Source: Apoda limacodes (taxonomy: Eukaryota; Arthropoda; Insecta; Lepidoptera; Limacodidae). From it: 64,000 nt of DNA. Below, piece after piece: positions 1 to 10,879 of the stretch. The notes beneath the pieces are model-generated. The model searched no databases. It had not been told where the DNA came from and was given only the letters and a program-made list of their open reading frames with translations. Within the stretch, counting starts at the first letter, position 1, and each line of letters begins with the position of its first letter. Location: assembly GCA_946406115.1 (NCBI GenBank), contig OX291543.1:34994815-35058814 (forward strand). Direction: 5' to 3'. The position numbers were made by a program, and so were the translations under genes.

Positions 1-114
1 TAAACGGCTGGACCAATTTGAATGATTTTTTTGTATGCGTTTGGGTGGCGCCCTGGATGGTTTAGATTAACAAATCAGCATACATATATTTTTATTACAA
101 AGATGCAGTCAAAA

Positions 115-190
115 AATGTACCCGAGCCAGGACTTGAACAGGCCTAGGCGACAGGCTAAGGGTAAATAACTGCATGCTCATTACGTCAAC
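115..190 (-). mobile_element. tRNA-derived SINE head fragment
   Basis: The minus strand reads GTTCAAGTCCTGGCTCGGGT, a good RNA polymerase III B box, with an A-box-like stretch upstream. The cloverleaf is incomplete, so it is not a tRNA gene. Confidence 0.4.
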
Positions 191-659
191 TTCAATTCAA
201 TTCGAATAGGCAACGCCCACAGAACATTATAAGTCATTAGAAGTGCTATTTTACTCAAACAGTACTGGAACCGCTGTCGCCGCAATACATTCGCCATTTT
301 GAAAGAGCCGAGCGTCTTAGCCAATCACGATCAAATAGGCGTTGTCAGTTTGAAAAGTGTTAGGGAGGAGGCTATGTCGATAAATCCATATCGATAAATT
401 TGGCGTATAAAGATAAGATTTTTGCTAACTATAAAATTAATAATCTACTCACAATTAGGTCAAATTATTACTAAATTTTATGAAATCCACTTTTTTACAT
501 AAAATAAAATATAACCTTATGAACCAATCTATACATATAAAATGCTTTGTCCCGAATGACTGACCGACGGATCAACGCACAGCCTAAATCGCTGATAGTA
601 GAGACCTGAAACTTGGAGGGTGAGTTCTTTGTCAAACGTATGCGTATAAGAAAGGATTT

Positions 660-900
660 TCCGAAAGGGTCAAGTGCGAGTCGGACTCGCGCAATAAGGT
701 TAAATCGATTGTAATAAATTTGGAATTGTAATGAAATTTTGGTAAAATGTTATGTACACGCCGGGGAAGGTTTCAAGTGCGAGTCGGACAGGGTCAAGTG
801 CAATTCGGACTCGCGCAATAAGGGTAAACCGATGTTAATGAAATTTTAGTAAGTTCCCACATACACGGAAGGTTTCTGAATTACCCTATTAGGTTGGTGC
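660..900. repeat. Partial dispersed repeat, two tandem copies
   Basis: GGGTCAAGTGCGAGTCGGAC and TCGCGCAATAAGGTTAAA occur at 668 and, diverged, at 791, each followed by GTAATGAAATTTTGGTAA. It is the reverse of the GAGTCCGACTCGCACTTGGC end of a common lepidopteran element. Confidence 0.7.
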
Positions 901-1174
901 GGTAGATGTTCTAAAAAAACAAACGTTTGCCGGGTCTTATATATGAGGCCTTAAACGAGTAAATTTATTGTAACTACGATGATGACTAGACTAGGCTACT
1001 AGGTGTCAAACAAAGATAAACTATCCCTGTGCATATGTATTTATATTCTTTTTAGGTTTATGAAAAACTGGTAATTTGTAAGATATATTTGATAAGAGCA
1101 AAACATAAGTTCCCTAGTAATTGTGTGTCTATGACGTTCAAAAATGTAGTTAGGAATTTCATTGGCAAGAATTC

Positions 1175-1255
1175 TGTTTTGATAGCTCAAACGGCAGAGC
1201 GCTTACACAAACTGTAAGGGTTGCAGTTTCAAAGTCCTGGCTCAAAGTTCAACTT
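1175..1255 (+). mobile_element. tRNA-derived SINE head fragment
   Basis: GATAGCTCAAACGGCAGAGC resembles a tRNA D-arm/A box, and GCAGTTTCAAAGTCCTGGCT a B box about 30 bases later. It shares AAGTCCTGGCTC with the reverse fragment at 120-135. No complete acceptor or anticodon stem is seen. Confidence 0.45.
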
Positions 1256-2315
1256 TTGCCTTTGCTATGAAAAGATTTGTTTATATTGATGATGTATCAT
1301 GTAGCCATGGAATGATTATGAAATGTTTTCTTTAGGGAGTCACGAACGAAGATTATTTTGATCTATATTATAAGAACAAAAAACAAAAATTTATGTGATG
1401 AACATTTATGATTGCCTTTAGACTGAGCTACTTTTTTCGCTTCCCAACGTTTTAGCCGACTTACACCGATTTTGGTCATCATGTGTGCTATATAAAAAAT
1501 ATTTATTAGGATATGAAATTCCATTCGTGCTCTGGCTTTCTGTCGCGTACCTAAATAAGTACTTTGAAACTCATAGCTTCAGAACATAGTACTGAAGGAA
1601 GTTTGCCACAGCAGTAGCTAAAGGTCGTCTAGGTGGAACTCGAGTATAGTTATTCCTTAGGAAAGTTTAAAATCGTCCGGAATTAAAAGAATTCTATGTC
1701 ATTCTCCGTCTCTCATCATAATTTTAACTATTTTCGAAAAAGAATAATATTTAAAGTATTAAAGTAAGTAGGTAAAAAACTTTTAAATGAATGGCAGTTA
1801 GGTAGAACTGATAACTTCTATCTACAAAGTCAGGTAAAAAAAACTTTTCTGTCAGCTCAGTTAATCTAAGTAAAAAATCTAAGTAAACTTCAACAAGGAT
1901 TTTTATAAATTGCGAATTTCAATTTTAAAAAAATATTTTACTAACACTAGCTTCTATCTACATAAACGTAAAAGAACCGGTACAAAATTTAGCTTAAGTG
2001 TCACAATATGTCTACAATATTAACATGTAAAAGCTGGGACTTACTGTGTTGTTTAATTCTTTTTGTTTTGGGCTGATGTATCACAATTCACACAATTTTA
2101 TAAAAAAAAACTCGTTGTAACTGCAAACACACGTAAACCAAATTAGCCAGTGTTCTGCCACTAACTTTTGGTTACTCTTTCTCATCGCAAAATCCGTCGT
2201 TATCTTCCGTTTGTTGCGTCTGCCTCAGTCAGGCCATAGCAGCGAGTGAGTAACCACGTATTTTAATGCAGATAGGAGGAATTAACAGCAATATTGACAT
2301 CATTGAAACACTTTT

Positions 2316-3735
2316 AGAGAGGTAGGGCACTGCAAGTACTCGCTCGAATAAGCTGCCTGAACAAATAAAGCGGGGCATAGCGAGTACTTGCTCGAATGAG
2401 CGGCCCGAACTGGGGAAGTACCTCCACCTTACAGAAAACCGCGGCCACAATAACACTAACATTGAGTAGTGTTGTGTTCCTGGCGGTGAGTAAGGTTGCC
2501 AGAGCTCTCTTTGAGGATTCGCTGCGCGGACAGCGGAGGACCGACGGTGCTTGTTGCTGTCATTGCTCGGCGTAGACGCGGCGTGCTGGTTCGGCGGTCA
2601 GGGAGACCTGATGAAACGGCTGACCGCTGGCCGCCCGCAGGTTGAACGGGTTCCCGAACCCAGGGATCACTTAATCTCCGCCCTGGGAGGCTGATCCGCC
2701 AACCTGTGTAAAGTCTCTGAAGTAGTAGTCGTGCCGGAAAAGGAGACCGGAGTGGACCCGGCTACTACAACAGAGGGGGATCAGGGGCCCTTCCGCCCGC
2801 CGTGCCAGCAACCGTATCATCTGTGTTGAGCTTCGGCAGTCTTAGTACCGCACCTTTTTGTCTTCTAAGCTATCTGTGCAGTGAATCCTCATCCCTAGTC
2901 TAAGTAACTTTATATAAAATGGCCAGAAAAGAAAAAGGAAAAGAGTTTTTACAGCGGCTACTGTGGATTTTTACAATATCAGGGGCATTCACGCAAATCT
3001 TAATGCAGTCCACCATCATCTCGAGACTGTGCAGCCGACCATCCTCTTTCTAACAGAGACGCAGATATCCTGCCCGGATAGATGACATCATACCTTCGTT
3101 ATCCCGGCTACAAACTCGAGCACAATTTTTTGAGTCGTGCCGGTATATGTATGTTCGTCCGGGAGAATATCTGCTGTCGCCGACTTCATAGCCTTGAAGA
3201 CAGGGACCTGTCGATATTGTGGGTGCGCGTAGATCATGGGGGCCACACTCGTATCTATGCGTGCCTATACAGGTCTCATAGCGGTGACACGGACGTAACT
3301 CGACTCTTCACGCACCTGAGTTTGACGACTGACAAAGTTCTAGAGCAATATCCCACAGCAGAACTAGTTATTTTGGGAGACTTTAACGCCCACCATCGTA
3401 AGTGGCTCAGTTCTCGAACCAATAACTATGCAGGGCTCATGAATTTGCTCTGACCTATGGATTCTCTCAGCTGGTATTTTCTCCAACGAGAATACCAGAT
3501 ATAGAGTACCATACGAGCCCCTTACTGGACCTTCTGCTGACTACCCGTCCGGACGGATACTTAGTCTCAGTGGATGCGCCTCTTGGCTCCTCGGACCACT
3601 GTCTCGTTCGGACTCAAATGTCATGCACAAAACCCGATCCTTCTGGGCCAACTAATTGGCGTCGTGTGTGGCACTAAAAGTTGGCAGACTGGGACGGATT
3701 GCGAGAATTTTATGCATCGTACCCGTGGAGGCACT
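2316..3735 (+). mobile_element. LINE copy 1 (5' UTR plus endonuclease, truncated)
   Basis: Forward copy of a non-LTR retrotransposon that starts at AGAGAGGTAGGG exactly as copy 3 does at 7077. 2316-2918 is 5' UTR. The ORF begins at ATG 2919 (MARKEKGK...) but has frameshifts and a stop near 3080. It carries the apurinic-endonuclease domain: ILFLTET, LVILGDFNAHH and, in another frame, GSSDHCLV. The copy breaks off at about 3735, after the endonuclease and before the reverse transcriptase, where it meets the inverted copy 2. It cannot make an active enzyme. The clade is not certain (CR1/Jockey-like). Confidence 0.85.
3082..3453 (+). pseudogene. LINE copy 1 endonuclease fragment
   Basis: A 123-codon open piece of the EEP/APE-type endonuclease that nicks target DNA for retrotransposition. 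Visible landmarks are SYLRYPGYKLEHNFLSRAG near the N-terminus and AELVILGDFNAHHRKWL near the C-terminus; the latter holds the conserved D-x-N catalytic motif. The ATG at 3082 is internal, not the native start. The frame is lost at about 3445, where bases present in copy 3 (GATATCTGCT) are missing; the remaining endonuclease continues in other frames to about 3735. Confidence 0.8.
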
Positions 3736-5401
3736 TCTTTTTTGAAGTCCTTAGAGAAAACCTTGGCAGGGAGCTCATTCCACAACCCAAGCGTTCGCAA
3801 AGAGACTGCCCAATAGATCGGCTTTCTCTTTTGCACTATGGGCCAAGTCACCATCGCAGTGGTGGTAACGACGACTGGCAGAAGTTCCCCTCGGCAGCTT
3901 TAGCAAGCGACCAGAAAGAACGACTCCTAGAAGGATAGCTCGCAAGTCGCCCACCTATTTTGCCGATGAATTGGAATTTTGCTCTGGCAGTTGCTTTCTT
4001 ACTGAACCTCGAGGCAGCATTTAATTTGCTTTTAACTCAGAAATATTCGGATCCTTATTATTACGAGCTGTGGTCATACGCAGTTTGCTTAAGAATTTTA
4101 GCTTCTCTGCAAGACCTATTAAACCACGGTCGTTTTTTGACGCCGGCAGCTACTCGCAGGTTAGGAATGAAACATTCCATACCAGCGAGGATTGTCTTAG
4201 TGACTGCGGCTGCGCAGACGTCAGGATCCTCTGAGCTATTGCAGATCTGCCTCCACGGGTACGATGCATAAAATTCTCGCAATCCATCCCAGTCTGCCGA
4301 CTTATAATGCCACACACGACACCTGGTTGGCCCAGAAGGATCGGGTTGTGTGCATGACATTTGAGTCCGTACGAGACAGTGGTCCGAGGAGCAAAGAGGA
4401 GTATCCGGATGTGTAGTCAGTAGAAGGTCCAGTAAGGAGCTCGAATGGTCCTCTTTATCTGGTATTCTCGTTGGAGAAAGTACCAGGTGAGAGAATCCAT
4501 AGGTCAGAGCAAATTCATGAGCAGATATCCCTGCACAGTTATGGGTTCGAGAACTGAGCCACTCACGATGGTGGGCGTTAAAGTCTCCCAAAATAACTAA
4601 TTCTGCTGTGGGATATTGCTCTAGAACTTTGTCAGTCGTCAAACTCAGGTGCGTGAAGAGTCGAGTTACGTCCGTGTCACCGCTATGAGACCTGTATAGG
4701 CACGCATAGATACGAGTGTGGCCGCCATGATCTACGCGCACCCAAAATATCGACAGGTCCCTGTCTTCAAGGCTATGAAGTCGGCGGCAGCAGATATCCT
4801 CCCGGACGAACATACATACACCGGCACGACTCAAAAAATTGTGCTCGAGTTTGTAGCCGGGATAACGAAGGTATGATGTCATTTATCCGGGCAGGATATC
4901 TGCGTCTCCGTTAGAAAAAGAATGGTTGGCTTCGCAGTCTCGAGATGGTGATGGATTGCGTTAAGATTTGCGTGAATACCCGTTATGTTTGCAAAAATCC
5001 ACATTATATGTGGATGGAGTAGCCGCTGTAAAAACTCTTTTCTTTTTTCTATTTCTGGCCATTTTGTATGAAGTTACTTAGACTAAGGATGAGGATTCAC
5101 TGCACAGACAGCTTAGATGACAAAAAGTTGCGGTACTAAGACTGCCGAAGCTCAACACAGATGATACGGTTGCTGGCACGGCGGGCGGAAGGGCCCCTAT
5201 TCCCCTCTGTTGTAGTAGCCAGTTCCACTCCGGTCTCCTTCTCCGGCACGACTACTACTTCAGAGACTTTACACAGGTTGGCGGATCAGCCTCCCAGGGC
5301 GGAGATTAAGTGATCCCTGGGTTCGGAAACCCGTTCAACCTGCGGGCGGCCAGCGGTTAGCCGTTTCATCAGGTATCCCTGACCGCCGAACCAGCACGCC
5401 G
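3736..5401 (-). mobile_element. LINE copy 2, inverted, RT core deleted
   Basis: Reverse-strand copy of the same LINE, lying tail to tail with copy 1. Reading from 5401 leftwards it has the 5' UTR (starting inside it at CGGCGTGCTGG), a start codon near 5064, the endonuclease, and the linker to the RT, down to about 3802. There it jumps directly to the C-terminal segment (GAACGCTTGGGTTGTGGAATG). Relative to copy 3 this skips the part matching about 8958-10375, which is the whole RT core. The copy ends near 3742 without its 3' UTR. At 5401 its 5' side is cut and followed by a 3' UTR piece of a related element. Confidence 0.85.
4061..4882 (-). pseudogene. LINE copy 2 endonuclease domain (longest intact piece)
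   Basis: A 273-codon frame on the minus strand, the best-preserved endonuclease of this family in the window. From the N-terminus it shows SYLRYPGYKLEHNF, VCMFVREDICCRRLHS, LSIFWVRVDHGG, AELVILGDFNAHHREWL (catalytic D and N), SLLDLLLTTHPD and CSSDHCLVRTQMS (the conserved S-D-H). The native start lies about 180 bases upstream at 5064 (MARNRKKKRV) but is separated by a stop just before 4882. The frame ends at a stop after the endonuclease, and the reverse transcriptase is missing. Confidence 0.82.
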
Positions 5402-5411
5402 TCCATAAAGA

Positions 5412-5535
5412 AAGGAGTGATTAAAGTATTAAAGGGTCGGTAATGCGCAAGTAGCAATATCCCCTAGTAGATGTTGCAAGCATCTATCAAATCAGACGAG
5501 CCGCCTGCTTATTTGCTCATCAGTGGTATAAAATT
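5412..5535 (+). mobile_element. LINE 3' UTR fragment
   Basis: AAGGGTCGGTAATGCGCAAG, then ATGTTGCAAGCATCTAT, then GCTTATTTGCTCATCAGTGG and TATAAAA match the 3' end of the LINE family seen at 10470-10575 in copy 3, with more divergence. It is probably a 5'-truncated older insertion and is directly joined to the 5' side of inverted copy 2. Confidence 0.6.
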
Positions 5536-5744
5536 GGCTTACAATCGGCGACCGGGTAACATGCACACAATTAGTTTCGCATTAGGATTGCACCGTTAAA
5601 CTAATGCGTTAAACCGACAATATGTTTTTCTAGTGATTTGTACACCTTTGTTGATTGTTTGCCTTTGTGGGCTTCCATAGGCTAAAATATGAATATAGCG
5701 CAATTCTTACATACATACGGGTATTATTGTTAAACTTGGTTTTT

Positions 5745-6085
5745 TGTAGTCGGTTAAAAAAAACCGGCCGATTTCGTGCAGGCTTACACGTATATACACG
5801 CATTGAGTTAAGGTTCCGTAGAATGAGAATGCGAATATCCAAAAAAACTTATAAACCGATTTTGTTTTGAAAGCAAATAAGTCGCTATAAGTAACTTACA
5901 AACTACCAATTTGCAGACCTATCCAACGACACCCTCACATAACTGTATAATTTTTTTTTCTCAGGTTGACTACAAAACTGTAGGCCAGTTTACAAAGGAC
6001 ATCTAACTTCAATTTTTTCGGGACCGGTGCAAAGACTGTAACATACGAACGGACGGACATGACAAAATTATAAGGGTTCTGTTTA
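5745..6085. repeat. Degenerate dispersed repeat
   Basis: GTAGTCGGTTAAAAAAAACC, GGTTCCGTAGAATGAG and, at the right, ACGGACGGACATGACAAAAT with AAGGGTTCTG are parts of the same two lepidopteran repeat types. Frames at 5630-5870 and 5935-6222 are shadows. Confidence 0.5.
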
Positions 6086-6419
6086 AGCACTTTTATGCAA
6101 TTCACTACGGATATACGCAGCAACACACAGCGATGTAGTCTGCGAGTAACTAAATGACAGATTCGCATTCTCATTTCTACTGGGGAACACCCCAGACTTA
6201 TAATGTTCTGTGGCAACACCAATCATATTCATACACTGTACCAGTGCACAGTGGCACATGTGTAGTTACTTTCTTGATCAGTTTGCCGAAAAAAACTTAC
6301 ACTTGTAAAGACAAAAGTGTTTCAAACTTTTTTAATAATTTAACGGCTATGAGCGTAGCAGATCCTTCATGCCTTAGAAGTGATATTGAAATTATTATTT
6401 TAATGCGGTATAATCATGC

Positions 6420-6560
6420 CAGCCTTCATATGTCCCCACTGCTAGGGCACGGCCTACCCTCATAAGCGAGGGTGATTTGGGCTATAGACCACACGCGGGC
6501 CCAGTGCGGATTGTGGACTTGACGTATGCAGGTTTCCTTACGATGTTTTCCTCCAAATGT
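6420..6560 (+). repeat. Lepidopteran dispersed repeat fragment (CCCACTGCTAGGGCACGGCC type)
   Basis: TCCCCACTGCTAGGGCACGG, then GCGGGCCCAGTGCGGATTG, then GCAGGTTTCCTTACGATGTT is a block I recognise as very common in lepidopteran genomes, probably of LINE origin. It is short and directly upstream of the old RT remnant. Confidence 0.55.
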
Positions 6561-6564
6561 CAAG

Positions 6565-7076
6565 TTCAGAAACAAGACCAAATAAATATAAACCTAGTCA
6601 CGTACGATGATACTACCATTTGCTATAGCTTGGCAGTTAAAGATCTTGTATTAACAATAATTATTAACTTAAATTGGACTGCTCAAGTTCCTCTGGTCTG
6701 TGCTAGGGTCAGTGGTATACTAGATAATTTGACAGAGAACAGCAACAACATTTCTAACCCGCTAACACAAAGCTATTGCTTGTAAATTCTCTGTTGTTGT
6801 CTATAATTGATTATGTTTATGTATGTTATTGTGATCTTAATCAAGACCTCCTTAATAAACTTGATCGTCTTCTTTACAACTGCATTCGGTTCTCTGTACG
6901 CTCTTCCCTATTCTACACGATCCATCTTTATCCATACTTAAATCCAAATTTTAATATCTTATTGAGTCACATTCGCAGTCTCTGCGTTCTTCTAGTAATC
7001 TTACATTGAAAGTCTCATTTCACCGAACTGGTCTAGTAACTTATAACAGGACAGCAGTATTCTGTTACCGATTTGG
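6565..7076 (+). pseudogene. Older LINE reverse transcriptase remnant (C-terminal part)
   Basis: Conceptual translation in two frames resembles the region after the RT catalytic core of CR1/Jockey-type LINEs: LNWTAQVPLVCARVSGIL in the frame of 6477-6785, then LLLSIIDYVYVCYCDLN and LLNKLDRLLYNCIRFSVRSS in the frame from 6776. The equivalents in related elements read LVNSLILPIIDY-ADV. Beyond 7010 the sequence still matches a thumb-like SSSNLTLKVSFHRTG until copy 3 of the other LINE interrupts it at 7077. Low identity and frameshifts show it is old. Confidence 0.6.
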
Positions 7077-7661
7077 AGAGAGGTAGGGCACTGCAAGTAC
7101 TCGCTCGAATAAGCTGCCTGAACAAATAAAGCGGGGCATAGCGAGTACTTGCTCGAATGAGCGGCCCGAACTGGGGAAGTACCTCCACCTTACAGAAAAC
7201 CGCGGCCACAATAACACTAACATTGAGTAGTGTTGTGTTCCTGGCGGTGAGTAAGGTTGCCAGAGCTCTCTTTGAGGATTCGCTGCGCGGACAGCGGAGG
7301 ACCGACGGTGCTTGTTGCTGTCATTGCTCGGCGTAGACGCGGCGTGCTGGTTCGGCGGTCAGGGAGACCTGATGAAACGGCTGACCGCTGGCCGCCCGCA
7401 GGTTGAACGGGTTCCCGAACCCAGGGATCACTTAATCTCCGCCCTGGGAGGCTGATCCGCCAACCTGTGTAAAGTCTCTGAAGTAGTAGTCGTGCCGGAA
7501 AAGGAGACCGGAGTGGACCCGGCTACTACAACAGAGGGGGATCAGGGGCCCTTCCGCCCGCCGTGCCAGCAACCGTATCATATGTGTTGAGCTTCGGCAG
7601 TCTTAGTACCGCAACTTCCTCATCTTTAGGCTAAATAACCCTTTCAAAAAAAAAAAAAATT

Positions 7662-8665
7662 ATGGCAAGAAATAAAAGAAAAAGAGTTTATTCAGCGGCT
7701 GCTCCATCCACATTTAATGTGGACTTTTGCAACATTAGGGGTATACACGCAAATCTTAACGCAGTCCACCTCCATCTGGGGACTGCGCAGCCGACCATTC
7801 TTTTTCTAACGGAGACGCAGATATCCTGCCCGGCCGACACATCATACCTTCGTTATCCCGGCTACAAACTCGAGCACAATTTTTTGAGTCGTGCCGGTGT
7901 TGGTTCGTCCGGGAGGATATCTGCTGTCGCCGACTTCATTGCCTTGAAGACAGGGACCTGTCGATATTGTGGGTGCGCGTAGATCATGGCGGCCACACTC
8001 GTATCTATGCGTGCCTATACAGGTCTCATAGCGGTGACACGGGCGTAACTCGACTCTTCACGCACCTGAGTTTGACGACTGACAAAGTTCTAGAGCAATA
8101 TCCTACAGCAGAATTAGTTATTTTGGGAGACTTTAACGCCCATCATCGTGAGTGCCTCAGTTCTCGAACCAATAACTATGCAGGGATATCTGCTCATGAA
8201 TTTGCTCTGACCTATGGATTCTCTCAGCTGGTACTTTCTCCAACGATAATACCAGATATAGAGGACCATTCGAGCTCCTAACTGGACCTTCTGCTGACTA
8301 CACGTCCGGATGGATACTCCGTCTCAGTGGATGCGCCTCTTGGCTCCTCGGACCACTGTCTCGTTCGGACTCAAATGTCATGCACACAACCTGATCCTTC
8401 TGGGCCTACTAATTGGCGTCGTGTGTGGCATTTTAAGTCGGCAGACTGGGATGGATTGCGAGAATTTTATGCATCGTACCCGTGGAGGCAGCTCTGCTTT
8501 AGCTCAGATGATCCTGACGTCTGCGCAGCCGCAGTCACTGAGACAATCCTCGCTGGTATGGAATGTTTCATTCCTAACCTGCGATTAGCTGCCGGCGTCA
8601 AAAAACGACCGTGGTTTAATAGGTCTTGCAGAGAAGCTAAAATTCTTAAGCAAACTGCGTATGAG
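7662..8665 (+). pseudogene. LINE copy 3 endonuclease domain
   Basis: The native start MARNKRKRVYSAAAPSTFNV is at 7662. The domain shows NIRGIHANLNAVH, TILFLTETQ (catalytic E), SYLRYPGYKLEHNF, LVILGDFNAHHRE (D, N) and GSSDHCLVRTQ (S-D-H). Damage relative to copies 1 and 2: a 4-base loss near 7900 (GTGTTGGTTCG against GTGTATGTATGTTCG) shifts the frame, and a substitution makes TAA at 8279-8281 where copy 2 has TTACTGGAC. The frame resumes from 8327. The enzyme would nick genomic DNA at the insertion site; this copy cannot. Confidence 0.85.
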
Positions 8666-10528
8666 GCTTGGACCACGGCTCGTAATAATAAGGATCCGAA
8701 TATTTCTGAGTTAAAACATAAATTAAATGCTGCCTCGAGGTTCAGTAAGAAAGCAACTGCCAGAGCAAAAATTCCAATTCATCGGCAAAATAGGTGGGCG
8801 ACTTGCGAGCTATCCTTCTGGGAGTCGTGCTTTCTGGTCGCTTGCTAAAGCTGCCGAGGGGAACTTCTGCCAGTCGTCGTTACCACTACTGCGAAAGACC
8901 GATGGTGACTTGGCCCACAGTGCAAAAGAGAAAGCCAATCTATTGTGCAGTCTCTTTGCCTCTAACTCGAATGTGAACGACGAAGGCGCTGTACCACCTA
9001 CTTTACCGTGGTGCGGTAAGACCATGCCGGAAATCTCTATAACACAGCGCGAGGTCCGGCGGGCGTTGCTTTCCCTAGACGTTCATAAGTCGAGTGGGCC
9101 AGACGGCATACCAGCAGTGGTGCTTAAGCAGTGTGCTCCTGAGTTATGTCCTGTACTCACGCGCCTCTTCACGCTTTCCTGCCACACTAGGCAATTTCCG
9201 TCTTCATGGAAGACTGCGAATGTGCACCTGGTGCCCAAAAAGGGCGATAGATCAGATCCATCGAATTACAGGCCTATCGCTATAACCTCTCTCCTCTCCA
9301 AGGTGATGGAGCGTGTGATCAACACACAGCTTTTGAGATACCTAGAAAAACACGACCTGATCAGTGACCGTCAATATGGCTTTCGCCACGGTCGCTCAAC
9401 TGGTGACCTTCTAGTGTATCTCACACACCGATGGGCACTAGCCATTGAGAGTCAGGGGGAGGCATTGGCATGTAGCCTAGACATAGCGAAGGCGTTCGAT
9501 CGGGTCTGGCACCAGGGTCTTCTATCAAAGTTGCCATCTTACGGAGTGCCCGAGGGTTTGTGCAAATGGGTGGCTAGCTTTTTGTCCGGCAGAAGCATAC
9601 GAGCCGTAGTTGACGGTAGTTGCTCTGATAGCATGGACATTAATGCTGGTGTCCCGCAAGGCTCTGTGCTTTTTCTACTGCACATCAATAATATGTTGGA
9701 CATCAACAACATACATTGCTATGCAGATGACAGTACTGGAGACGCTTATTACTCGGGCCGTGCAAGCAACTCACGTTCTGTTGTGGAGGAAAAGCGTGAA
9801 CAACTTGTGTCTCAAATCGAGATCGGTCTGTCCAAGGTCTCTGACTGGGGGCGGGAAAACTAGGTCCGATTCAACCCTTCAAAAACACAAGTCTGCGCGT
9901 TCACCGCTAAGAAAACCCCATTCACTGTAGTCCCACAATTCCAGAACACTGCCCTCTCCATCTCCAAGAGCATTGGGATCCTTGGCGTTTACATCTCCAG
10001 CGATGTTCAGTTCACTCAACAGAGCGAAGCAGTACTTCACGTCGGGGCAAAGGTTGCTACTTAACAAGTCGTCTCTGGGCGGGTGCACCCGGTTACCAGC
10101 TTGGCCCTTTTGACTCGGTTCAACGACGGGCTGTGAGAATTGTCGACGATCCCAAACTCACTTGCGGTATCGAGCCCTTAAGTCTGAGGAGAGACTTTGC
10201 CTCCCAGTGTGTGTTCTACCGCTTGTACAATGGATTGTGTTCTGAGGAATTGTTCGAAATGATGCCCACGGCTACTTTCTACCATCGCACCGCTCGCCAT
10301 CGACAGGGAATTCATTCTCACACTTTGGAACCGAAATGGTCGCGTACAGTGCGGTTTCAGAGAAACTTCCTCCCGCGAACGTTTGGGCTGTGGAATGAGC
10401 TCCCTGCCAAAGTTTTTTCTAAGGACTACCGTATGGGGTTCTTCGAAAAAGAAGTTATTAGATTTCTGAAGGGTCGGCAACGCGCGAGTGATGCCCCTGG
10501 TGTTGCAAGCGTCCATAGGCTACGGTGA
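8666..10528 (+). pseudogene. LINE copy 3 reverse transcriptase and C-terminal domain
   Basis: A 378-codon frame at 8727-9863 carries RT motifs in order: SSGPDGIPAVVLKQCAPEL, NYRPIAITSLLSKVMERVI, DRQYGFRHGRSTGDLL, SLDIAKAFDRVWH, NAGVPQGSVL, and the catalytic CYADDST. Three residues expected after GSVL appear lost. An extra A near 8769 creates the frame change from the endonuclease. A TAG at 9862-9864 interrupts the thumb, after which RFNPSKTQVCAFTAKKTPF continues in the same frame. Around 10065-10105 there is a deletion. 10133-10528 encodes the C-terminal part (MMPTATFYHRTARHRQGIH, NFLPRTFGLWNELPAKVFSK). Confidence 0.87.
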
Positions 10529-10879
10529 CCGCTTACCATCAGGCGGACCGTAGGCTTGTTTGCCACCTTAGTGGTGTGCTCAGGAGATAGAGATTCGAGT
10601 AGAGCAGGTTTAGAGGCAAGCAAAGAAAATACTTTTTAAGGGTAAGGCAGGTTGTAATGTATACTCGTTCACAGTTTACATTAACAATATTTAATGGTCA
10701 GTAGTAACCTAATCACATAAGGTGATTCGTAACCCTTAATATATATAATTAAGAACTATCTATTTTGCATTAAAAGAGAACTACCTAACTAAACAGAAAT
10801 ATAGAAAAACCGTAAGCCTGCCTACACAGATTTCTAAGTGTAAGGTTTAAAAGGATATATTTAAGATAGAATATAGAAT

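Larger units (their letters stand above)
1..2315. other. AT-rich intronic sequence with repeat debris
   Basis: Apart from the SINE-like heads and the partial repeat listed separately, I see no gene. 530-650 resembles the TAATATTATAAA/GACCGACGGATCAACG repeat class in degraded form. Confidence 0.5.
7077..10590 (+). mobile_element. LINE copy 3, near full length, degenerate
   Basis: Most complete copy of the family (~3.5 kb). 7077-7661 is 5' UTR, identical to copy 1 over its first 505 bases. The endonuclease-RT ORF starts at ATG 7662 and its remains reach 10528. A 3' UTR follows (CTACGGTGACCGCTTACC, CAGGCGGACCGTAGGC, TTGTTTGCCACCTTAGTGGT), ending near 10580. I see no ORF1 upstream of the endonuclease. 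The coding part has at least two frameshifts, two stops and a small deletion, so the copy is dead. It is inserted in an older RT remnant ending at 7076. The motif set ([14 protein letters not shown]) fits the CR1/Jockey group; the clade is unassigned. Confidence 0.87.

Noticed and set aside
1180..1250. tRNA gene
   Set aside because: A- and B-box-like words are present but no full cloverleaf; it fits a SINE head better.
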